A stretch of DNA of 38,541 nt. Origin: Gammaproteobacteria bacterium (GTDB lineage: Bacteria > Pseudomonadota > Gammaproteobacteria > SZUA-229). Below, piece by piece: positions 30,881 through 38,541 of this stretch (position 1 is the stretch's first letter; each line of letters starts with the position of its first letter). The stretch spans positions 1 through 38,541 of the forward strand of contig JAOUPA010000004.1 in assembly GCA_029880105.1 (NCBI GenBank). Reading direction: 5' to 3'. Both the position numbers and the translations under genes were made by a program. Below the pieces are notes generated by a model, which did not search any database, had not been told where the DNA came from, and saw nothing but the letters and a program-made list of their open reading frames with translations.

Positions 30881-31744
30881 TTATTGTATTTTCGACAATA
30901 TACCTTCCAGCTCATCGAGACTGTTATAGCTGATCTCGATCATGCCCTTGCCTTTTGGCTTCTGTTTGATATGAACCACGGCACCCAGGCGCTCAGAAAG
31001 CCTGGTTTCCAGATTGGCAATATCTGGATCCTTTTTCACCCCCTTTGGCTTTGCCGTCGGATTTAAAGTTTTACGTACCAGCTGCTCGGTCTCACGCACC
31101 GATAGCCCCTTGCTAGCAACCTGCCGAGCCAGTGTACTCTGGGCATTTCCAGCCACCCCGAGCAAGGCACGAGCATGTCCCATTTCAATAGAGCGATTAC
31201 TGAGCAGCTCTTTCACATCCGAGTTAAGATCCTGCAGGCGCAATAGGTTACTCACCGACACCCTTGAGCGCCCTACACTATCAGCGATCTCCTGATGCGT
31301 CAGTTCAAATTCACTCATCAGTCGCAGCAGCGCGGTCGATTCTTCCAGTGGATTCAGGTTTTCGCGCTGGATATTCTCAATCAGCGATACCGCAGCCGCA
31401 GTCTGGTCATCAAAATGCTTGATAACTGCAGGCACCTTATCCAGACCTGCAAGCTGCGATGCGCGCCAGCGACGCTCACCCGCCACGATCTCATAACGCC
31501 CGCCTTCAATCGCACGCAAAACAATCGGCTGTACCACGCCCTGGGTACTGATTGAATCTGCCAGCTCCTGCAGCGCCTCTTCATCAAAATAAGTTCGCGG
31601 CTGCCATGGGCCACGCTGCACCAGATCAACATCGATATCTCTCAGCTCATCCCCGTGTTGCGGTGTCGTCATAGCCTCAACGCTTTCACTACCCGCAAGT
31701 AGTGCATTCAAACCCCGGCCCAATCCTCTTTTTTTTGTTGCCAT
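30881..31744 (-). CDS. parB: Chromosome-partitioning protein ParB
   Basis: 287 aa; RGLGRGLNALLAG, PRTYFDEEALQELADSISTQGVVQPIVLR, AGERRWRASQLAGL, HTH LTHQEIADSVGRSRVSVSNLLRL. Confidence 0.97.
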   Translation of the reverse strand: MATKKRGLGRGLNALLAGSESVEAMTTPQHGDELRDIDVDLVQRGPWQPRTYFDEEALQELADSISTQGVVQPIVLRAIEGGRYEIVAGERRWRASQLAGLDKVPAVIKHFDDQTAAAVSLIENIQRENLNPLEESTALLRLMSEFELTHQEIADSVGRSRVSVSNLLRLQDLNSDVKELLSNRSIEMGHARALLGVAGNAQSTLARQVASKGLSVRETEQLVRKTLNPTAKPKGVKKDPDIANLETRLSERLGAVVHIKQKPKGKGMIEISYNSLDELEGILSKIQ

Positions 31745-31773
31745 ATTCTTTTATTTCTTTATTTATACTTTAA

Positions 31774-32565
31774 TTATGAGGCTGCTCTGTTTAGCACGCT
31801 CGGATTTTTTCGGCGCAACATTTCACCGGCCAGCGCCAGGTAGGCCAAGGCGCCACTTGATGTTTTTTCGTATAGCAATGCCGGTAGGCCATGACTGGGC
31901 GCCTCAGCCAGGCGTACGTTTCTTGGCACCACTGTTCGATACACCTTGTCACCGAAGTGCTCTATGAGCTGGTCAGAGACATCTTTCGCCAGCGTATTAC
32001 GTGGGTCGTACATGGTACGCAACAGACCTTCAACCTGTAAATTTGGATTCACCGAGGCACGCACCTGGTTAATCGTATCCATCAGCTGACTCAGACCTTC
32101 GAGCGCATAATACTCACACTGCATCGGAATAATCACCGCATCCGATGCGACCAGCGCGTTTAGTGTCAGCATATTCAGTGCCGGTGGACAGTCGATTAAG
32201 ATATATTCGTAATCATCTTTGATGGAAGCAATTGCGTCTTTCATGCGATTTTCTGCACCATTGGTTCGCATCAGTTCAACTTCGGCTGCAGTCAGGTCGG
32301 CATTCGCCGGTAATAAATGGATACCCACATTTTCAACATTCTGTATGCAGCCACGTGCGTCAATGCCAGAAAGCAGGACATCGCAAAATGTTTCCTTCAG
32401 CGCATGCTTATCCACACCTACGCCCATGGTCGCATTGCCCTGGGGATCGAGATCAATCAGTAGCACCTTGCGCTTGGTCGCCGCCAGTGATGCAGCAAGA
32501 TTAACGCTGGTCGTGGTTTTACCCACACCGCCTTTCTGATTTGCCAGTGATAATACTTGCGTCAT
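31774..32565 (-). CDS. parA: Chromosome-partitioning ATPase ParA (Soj)
   Basis: 263 aa; LANQKGGVGKTTTSVNLAASLA, LLIDLDPQGNATMG, ILIDCPPALNMLTLNAL. Confidence 0.97.
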   Translation of the reverse strand: MTQVLSLANQKGGVGKTTTSVNLAASLAATKRKVLLIDLDPQGNATMGVGVDKHALKETFCDVLLSGIDARGCIQNVENVGIHLLPANADLTAAEVELMRTNGAENRMKDAIASIKDDYEYILIDCPPALNMLTLNALVASDAVIIPMQCEYYALEGLSQLMDTINQVRASVNPNLQVEGLLRTMYDPRNTLAKDVSDQLIEHFGDKVYRTVVPRNVRLAEAPSHGLPALLYEKTSSGALAYLALAGEMLRRKNPSVLNRAAS

Positions 32566-32579
32566 AATTCAGCCATCAT

Positions 32580-33218
32580 CTATGAAGTAACTTTTGTAAT
32601 TTCCAGCAGATGCCTTTCTGCATCCAGTCCATATATATTTAATGTGTGAGCCCGCTTTAAAACATAACCCGGCTCATTAATTGCTGTATCCAGCTTGCCC
32701 TGCATCACCAGAATCCGCGTTCCGTTTTTGTGCAAATGCGCCGTCGACTCAAGAATCAAACGGGTATCCGCATAGGCGCGGGCAATAACAGCGTCAAAGT
32801 ATAGCGCAGGCTGGTAATCTTCGACACGCTGATTCACCACTTCGACGTTATCTAGCTGCAAAATCATTTTTACCTGCCTGAGGAAACGCGTTTTCTTGCC
32901 ATTGCTGTCAATCAGCACAAATTTTGTCTGTGGGCGGGCGAGAGCGAGTGGAATACCCGGCAGGCCCGCACCACTGCCAACATCAGCGATCAGGCCGTCC
33001 CCTATATAAGGTAGCACCGCCAGGCTATCGAGCAGGTGCTTACTGACCATCTCGACCGGATCACGTACCGCGGTCAAATTGAACGCCTTATTCCACTTAA
33101 CCAGCAACTCAAGGTATTCGATCAGACGGGTAGGGACGGACTCGCGCAGGTCCTCACATGTTTTCAGGCCCATTTTTTCCAGACCAGTTTCGAGCAGCTT
33201 TAATAGACTATCAGACAT
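32580..33218 (-). CDS. rsmG: 16S rRNA (guanine(527)-N(7))-methyltransferase
   Basis: 212 aa; KWNKAFNLTAVRDP, HLLDSLAVLPYI, IADVGSGAGLPGIPLALARP. Confidence 0.96.
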   Translation of the reverse strand: MSDSLLKLLETGLEKMGLKTCEDLRESVPTRLIEYLELLVKWNKAFNLTAVRDPVEMVSKHLLDSLAVLPYIGDGLIADVGSGAGLPGIPLALARPQTKFVLIDSNGKKTRFLRQVKMILQLDNVEVVNQRVEDYQPALYFDAVIARAYADTRLILESTAHLHKNGTRILVMQGKLDTAINEPGYVLKRAHTLNIYGLDAERHLLEITKVTS

Positions 33219-33246
33219 AGATTTGGAAAAAAGGGGTAGGGAGCAC

Positions 33247-35151
33247 TCAGGCCTTATTCTTTTTAATATGCACCATCAACAGCGAAATAGCTGCTGGCGT
33301 CATGCCAGGGATACGCCCGGCCTGACCGATGGTTTCGGGGCGATGGTCGCTCAGTTTCTGGGTGAGTTCAGCCGACAGGCCACGCACCTGCTTGTAATCC
33401 ATCACATTGGGAATCCTGGTTTCTTCATGCCTGCGGGTTTTATCGATCTCGGCCTGCTGGCGAGTCAGGTAACCTTCATATTTTGCCTGAACTTCTACCT
33501 GTTCCAGTATTTTATCTGCATGTTCTGGCGATATATCAGCATTTATCTGCGCTTTTCCGATTATTTCAACCAGACTGGCGTAATCAATCTCAGGACGGCG
33601 CAGCAAATCCGCCGCCTTGTAGTCCCGGCTGAATGGCTTACCGGTCAACTTGGCCAGCTCTATACCTTCCTCTGAGCCAGGTTGCACTACTTTCGACGCC
33701 AATCGCTGCTGTTCTCTCTCGATAGCTTCACGTTTTGTACAGAACACAGCCCAGTGCTCGTCGCTGATCAGTCCCATTTCACGCGCAACTGGGGTCAGGC
33801 GCAGATCCGCGTTATCTTCGCGCAGAATCAGGCGGTATTCAGCCCGGCTGGTGAACATACGATATGGCTCCTGCGTACCACGGGTGATCAGATCATCGAC
33901 CAGCACACCGATATAGGCCTGATCGCGCCTTGGTGACCATGGATCTTTGCCCTGAACCTGCAGTCCTGCGTTGATCGCGGCCAGTAGGCCCTGTGCAGCC
34001 GCCTCTTCGTAACCGGTGGTACCATTGATCTGGCCTGCGAAAAACAGACTGTTGATAAATTTCGTCTCCAGCGTTGCCTTCAGGTCGCGCGGGTCAAAAA
34101 AATCATATTCGATGGCATAGCCGGGGCGGGTGATATGGGCATCTTCAAAGCCCTTAATCGAACGCACCAGGGCCAGCTGCATATCGAAGGGCAGGCTGGT
34201 GGAAATGCCGTTTGGGTAAATCTCGTTGGTAGTCAGGCCTTCTGGCTCGATAAATACCTGGTGTGCACCCCTGTCGGCAAAACGCACAACCTTGTCTTCG
34301 ATAGAAGGGCAGTACCGCGGGCCAATACCCTCGATGGTGCCGCTATACATCGGCGAGCGATGCAGACCTTCACGGATAATCTCGTGAGTTCGCTCATTAG
34401 TATGCGTAATGTGGCAATCGACCTGCTGCGGGTGATCGCTAACACTGCCGGTCAATGAAAATACCGGTAACGGGTCATCACCTGGTTGCGCCTGCAAATC
34501 AGAGTAATCGATGCTGCGGCTATCGATGCGTGGCGGCGTACCGGTCTTCAGGCGGGCAACACGAAAGGGCAGATCGCGCAAACGATTCGCCAACGCGATC
34601 GATGGCGGATCACCGGCACGACCGCCTGAATAATTCGACTCACCGATATGAATCAGGCCACCGAGGAAAGTACCCACAGTCAGCACTACCGCCTTCGCAC
34701 TGAACTTCAGGCCCATCTGGGTGACTACGCCGGTAACACGCTCAGCACCATCCACGGTCTCGACAATGAGGTCGTCCACCGCCTGCTGGAAAATCGACAG
34801 GTTACGCTGGTTTTCCAGCGCGGCACGAATTGCCGCCTTATAAAGTAAGCGATCAGCCTGGGCTCGGGTGGCGCGCACCGCCGGGCCCTTGCTGCTATTC
34901 AGGACACGGAACTGGATACCGCCCTTGTCCGCCGCCTTCGCCATTATGCCGCCGAGGGCATCGATCTCCTTGACCAGGTGGCCCTTGCCAATACCACCAA
35001 TCGCCGGATTACAGCTCATCTGACCCAGTGTTTCGATGTTGTGCGTCAATAACAATGTTTTCATACCCATACGCGCAGCCGCCAGCGCGGCCTCGGTACC
35101 GGCATGGCCGCCACCGATTACAATCACATCGAAGGATTCTGTATAAAACAT
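33247..35151 (-). CDS. mnmG: tRNA uridine-5-carboxymethylaminomethyl modification enzyme MnmG (GidA)
   Basis: 634 aa; [82 protein letters not shown]. Confidence 0.98.
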   Translation of the reverse strand: MFYTESFDVIVIGGGHAGTEAALAAARMGMKTLLLTHNIETLGQMSCNPAIGGIGKGHLVKEIDALGGIMAKAADKGGIQFRVLNSSKGPAVRATRAQADRLLYKAAIRAALENQRNLSIFQQAVDDLIVETVDGAERVTGVVTQMGLKFSAKAVVLTVGTFLGGLIHIGESNYSGGRAGDPPSIALANRLRDLPFRVARLKTGTPPRIDSRSIDYSDLQAQPGDDPLPVFSLTGSVSDHPQQVDCHITHTNERTHEIIREGLHRSPMYSGTIEGIGPRYCPSIEDKVVRFADRGAHQVFIEPEGLTTNEIYPNGISTSLPFDMQLALVRSIKGFEDAHITRPGYAIEYDFFDPRDLKATLETKFINSLFFAGQINGTTGYEEAAAQGLLAAINAGLQVQGKDPWSPRRDQAYIGVLVDDLITRGTQEPYRMFTSRAEYRLILREDNADLRLTPVAREMGLISDEHWAVFCTKREAIEREQQRLASKVVQPGSEEGIELAKLTGKPFSRDYKAADLLRRPEIDYASLVEIIGKAQINADISPEHADKILEQVEVQAKYEGYLTRQQAEIDKTRRHEETRIPNVMDYKQVRGLSAELTQKLSDHRPETIGQAGRIPGMTPAAISLLMVHIKKNKA

Positions 35152-35400
35152 GGTTATTACTGATTCATCAACTGGTCAAAAAATGTTCAAATTATGGCAA
35201 TCGCGAATTATAAAGCAAATCAGCGGCTTCAAGCACCAGCAATGATTACAGAATTACGCGCTACATCTCGCTTTTCCTGCAGTTATTCGTACCATAGACT
35301 ACTCGGCTGGTGACTATTTACGAATGCGAACAATATTAGTAATCATTAATTTATTTATATGGCCTACAATTTTACTAATTGGCCTTTCGCTTAGAACTTA

Positions 35401-35422
35401 GGCTAAATTGGCCGGCTAAATT
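35401..35422. repeat. Short direct repeat GGCTAAATT upstream of soeA
   Basis: ggctaaatt at 35401-35409 and 35414-35422 (13-nt period), in the soeA 5' region. Confidence 0.5.
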
Positions 35423-35439
35423 TTGTCTACAGGAAATTT

Positions 35440-38349
35440 ATGTCTTCACCAGTACACAATCCACTTTCTACGCCCGCCGATAAAACCGGCCTGATTGAGG
35501 TTAAAAATACGACCTGCTACATGTGTGCCTGCCGCTGCGGCATCCGTGTCACACTGCGCGATGGTGAAGTTCGCTACATCCAGGGCAATCCCAATCACCC
35601 ACTTAATAAAGGTGTGATCTGCGCCAAGGGCGCCTCCGGCATCATGAAGCAGTACTCACCGGCCCGCCTGACCAAGCCACTGCTGCGCAAGCCCGGTTCC
35701 GACCGCGGTGATAATGAGTTCGAGGAGATCAGCTGGGACAAAGCCTTCTCTATATTAGAGGAGCGACTGGCCCATATCCGCAAGACCGACCCTAAACAGT
35801 TTGCGCTGTTCACCGGCCGTGACCAGATGCAGGCACTGACCGGCCTGTTCTCCAAGCAATACGGTACGCCCAACTATGCAGCCCACGGTGGCCTGTGCTC
35901 AGTCAACATGGCCGCGGGCATGATCTACACCATCGGTGGCTCTTTCTGGGAGTTCGGTGGCCCCGATCTCGACCGCGCCAAGCTGTTCGTCATGATTGGC
36001 ACCGCCGAGGATCACCACTCAAATCCGATGAAGATCGCGCTATCGAAATTCAAGCGCAACGGCGGCCGCTTTATCGCTATCAACCCGGTACGCAGCGGTT
36101 ACGCCGCGATTGCCGATGAATGGATCCCGATCAAACCCGGCACCGATGGCGCACTGTTCCTCGCGCTGACCAATGAGATTATCAAGCAGGGCCTGTATGA
36201 CCGCGACTTTGTCGTCAACCAGACCAATGCCGCTGAACTGGTCAATATGGATGAAAACTCCACCGAGTACGGCATGTTCGTGCGTTTTGAAGTACCCAAG
36301 GAAGAGGGCTGTTTTGATGCTCAGAATAAACTCTGGTGGGATCGTGAACTGAACAAACCGATATCGATGCACACCTCCGGCGTCGACCCCTATTTGCTCG
36401 GTGAATTCAAACTCGATGACGGCACCCCTGTGAAACCCGCGTTCCAGCTACTGGTCGACCGTGTTCAGGAATACACCGCAGAGTGGGCGGAGAGTATTAC
36501 CGGTATCCCGGCCAGCACGATCAAGCGCCTTGCGCACGAAATGGGCATTACCGCGCGTGATGAGAAAATCGAGCTGCCCATCGCCTGGACCGATGCCTGG
36601 GGCAACGAACACGACCGTGTTACCGGCAACCCGGTCGCCTTCCATGCGATGCGTGGGCTGGCAGCGCACTCGAACGGCTTCCAGTCGATTCGTGCGATGT
36701 CTATATTAATGAGCATCCTGGGTACCATTGACCGCCCTGGTGGCTTCCGCCACAAGGCGCCGTTCCCACGCCCGATTCCACCGTGCGCCAAGACACCAAC
36801 GAGCTGGGATGATGTCCAACCCGATACACCCTTAAATGGCATGCCACTTGGCTGGCCGGCCGACCCCGATGACCTGTTTGTCGACGACAAGGGTGAGCCC
36901 ATCCGCATCGACAAGGCATTCTCCTGGGAGCACCCGCTGTCGGTACACGGCCTGATGCACAACGCGATTACCAATGCCTGGCGCGGTGACCCGTACAAGA
37001 TCGATACGCTGCTGATCTTCATGTCGAACATGGCGTGGAACTCGACGATGAACACCGAACAGGTGCGCAATATGCTCAATGACAAGGACGAGGAGGGCGA
37101 ATACAAGATCCCGTTCCTCGTGGTCTGTGATGCCTTCCAGTCCGAGACCGTGGCCTTTGCCGACCTGGTCTTGCCGGATACCACCTATCTCGAACGTCAC
37201 GACGTGATGTCGATGCTTGATCGACCGATTTCAGAATACGATGGCCCGGTCGACTCGGTACGTATTCCTGTGCTGCCACCGACCGGCGAGTGCAAACCGT
37301 TCCAGGAGGTGCTGATCGAACTCGGCTCACGCCTGAAACTGCCGGCGTTCGTTAATGAAGACGGCTCGCGCAAATTCCGTGACTACCCCGACTTCGTCGT
37401 CAACTACGAGACTGCCCCGGATTCTGGCATCGGCTTCCTCGCCGGCTGGCGCGGCAAGGGCGGTGAAAAATTCATGAAGGGCGAGCCGAACCCGAAGCAG
37501 TGGGAAATGTACGAAAAGAACAACTGCGTGTTCCACTACGAGTTGCCAAAATCGTACCAGTACATGCGCAACTGGAACCAGGGTTACCTGGAATGGGCCA
37601 AGCGCCACAGCCTGACGCGTTATGCCGAGCCGATCAACATTCATATTTATTCTGAAGTACTGCAGAAATTCCGTGCCGCCGCGCAGGGTAAGTCGTTTGG
37701 CAAGCAGCCGCCCGATCACCTTCGCGAGCGCATCGAAACGCATTTTGATCCACTACCATTCTATGCCGATCCGCTGGAGACCCAGCTGACCGATCTGCAC
37801 AAGTATCCACTGAACGCGATCACCCAGCGCCCAATGGCGATGTACCACTCGTGGGATTCTCAAAACGCCTGGCTGCGCCAGATCCACGCGCACAACTACT
37901 TGCATGTGAACTCTAAAACTGCTCGCGCCGCCAATATCAAGGACGGCGCCTGGATGTGGGTAGAGTCGATGCACGGCAAGGTGCGCTGCATGTGCCGTTA
38001 TTCCGAATCGGTCGAACCCGGCACCGTCTGGACCTGGAACGCCATCGGCAAGGCCTCCGGCGCCTGGGGCCTGAGTGGCGACGCCAATGAATCGAAGAAG
38101 GGTTTTTTGCTGAATCACCTGATCAGCGAAGAGCTGCCCGCACACAGGGATGGCGACCACATCTCCAATTCCGACCCGGTCACTGGCCAGGCTGGCTGGT
38201 ACGATGTGCGCGTGCGCATTTATCCGGCAGAAGAGGGCGAGGCACCAGTCACCAGCCCGCAATTTGACACCATACCAACGGCTCCCGGTTCGAAAAAATT
38301 CGGCTCACACTGGTTGAAGTACTTTGCCGGCAAGAGGGCGAAAAAATGA
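35440..38349 (+). CDS. soeA: Cytoplasmic molybdopterin oxidoreductase catalytic subunit, SoeA-like (sulfite dehydrogenase)
   Basis: 969 aa; N-terminal [4Fe-4S] motif CYMCACRCGIRVTLRDGEVRYIQGNPNHPLNKGVICAKG, bis-MGD fold motifs, no Tat signal peptide; followed by a ferredoxin-like subunit. Confidence 0.82.
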   Translation: MSSPVHNPLSTPADKTGLIEVKNTTCYMCACRCGIRVTLRDGEVRYIQGNPNHPLNKGVICAKGASGIMKQYSPARLTKPLLRKPGSDRGDNEFEEISWDKAFSILEERLAHIRKTDPKQFALFTGRDQMQALTGLFSKQYGTPNYAAHGGLCSVNMAAGMIYTIGGSFWEFGGPDLDRAKLFVMIGTAEDHHSNPMKIALSKFKRNGGRFIAINPVRSGYAAIADEWIPIKPGTDGALFLALTNEIIKQGLYDRDFVVNQTNAAELVNMDENSTEYGMFVRFEVPKEEGCFDAQNKLWWDRELNKPISMHTSGVDPYLLGEFKLDDGTPVKPAFQLLVDRVQEYTAEWAESITGIPASTIKRLAHEMGITARDEKIELPIAWTDAWGNEHDRVTGNPVAFHAMRGLAAHSNGFQSIRAMSILMSILGTIDRPGGFRHKAPFPRPIPPCAKTPTSWDDVQPDTPLNGMPLGWPADPDDLFVDDKGEPIRIDKAFSWEHPLSVHGLMHNAITNAWRGDPYKIDTLLIFMSNMAWNSTMNTEQVRNMLNDKDEEGEYKIPFLVVCDAFQSETVAFADLVLPDTTYLERHDVMSMLDRPISEYDGPVDSVRIPVLPPTGECKPFQEVLIELGSRLKLPAFVNEDGSRKFRDYPDFVVNYETAPDSGIGFLAGWRGKGGEKFMKGEPNPKQWEMYEKNNCVFHYELPKSYQYMRNWNQGYLEWAKRHSLTRYAEPINIHIYSEVLQKFRAAAQGKSFGKQPPDHLRERIETHFDPLPFYADPLETQLTDLHKYPLNAITQRPMAMYHSWDSQNAWLRQIHAHNYLHVNSKTARAANIKDGAWMWVESMHGKVRCMCRYSESVEPGTVWTWNAIGKASGAWGLSGDANESKKGFLLNHLISEELPAHRDGDHISNSDPVTGQAGWYDVRVRIYPAEEGEAPVTSPQFDTIPTAPGSKKFGSHWLKYFAGKRAKK

Positions 38350-38541
38350 AACAACTCGCACTGGTAATCGATCTGAATGTTTGCGTCGGCTGTCACGCCT
38401 GCGTCACCAGCTGCAAGGAGTGGAACACCTCCGGCCCTGCTGGTTCAATGTCTGACTTTAATCCTTATGAAGCAGACCCCACCGGTACCTTCTTCAACCG
38501 TGTACAGACTTTTGAGATTGGCACCTACCCGAACACCGAGA
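38346..38541 (+). CDS. soeB: Partial CDS: 4Fe-4S ferredoxin-like electron-transfer subunit, SoeB-like
   Basis: ATGA overlap with the soeA stop; MKQLALVIDLNVCVGCHACVTSCKEWNTSGPAGSMSDFNPYEADPTGTFFNRVQTFEIGTYPNTE to the window edge. Confidence 0.85.
   Translation, partial: MKQLALVIDLNVCVGCHACVTSCKEWNTSGPAGSMSDFNPYEADPTGTFFNRVQTFEIGTYPNTE

Noticed and set aside
30742-35439. parS or oriC in the par/mnmG intergenic regions
   Set aside because: No TGTTTCACGTGAAACA-like site and no cluster of TTATNCACA DnaA boxes seen by eye.
36465-37184. 239-aa minus-strand ORF inside soeA (also 37327-37743 and 37753-38262)
   Set aside because: Antisense ORFs across a GC-rich coding gene with strong codon bias; no recognisable domain, and soeA itself is clearly coding.

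Overview
38.5-kb chromosomal window, most likely from a gammaproteobacterial sulfur oxidiser (lineage inferred from gene content only). Left to right: (1) an MSHA-type pilus cluster on the minus strand (mshM-mshL-mshN-mshE-mshG order), headed by an NtrC/PrsR-type sigma-54 response regulator and followed by an edge-truncated ORF missing from the supplied track; (2) a variant of the E. coli yibK(trmL)-gpsA-secB-yibN...envC-yibQ neighbourhood, where a two-cysteine ArsR regulator and a membrane rhodanese lie between secB and envC, plus ctpA and yajL; (3) a DsrC/TusE-family protein with an unusually placed second cysteine and a Bax-like glucosaminidase; (4) a very large (1157 aa) ORF, provisionally assigned as a PPi-type (GTP/ATP-independent) PEP carboxykinase homologue, divergent from pilU; (5) the conserved glmU - atpCDGAHFEBI - parB - parA - rsmG - mnmG block; (6) a cytoplasmic SoeA-like molybdopterin oxidoreductase and the start of SoeB. 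Best leads: the 1157-aa protein, the ArsR (C37/C103) plus rhodanese pair that matches the SqrR/BigR persulfide-sensor cysteine spacing, and the displaced-cysteine DsrC/TusE. No CRISPR array, tRNA, rRNA or transposon was seen. All homology calls are by eye, with no database search.
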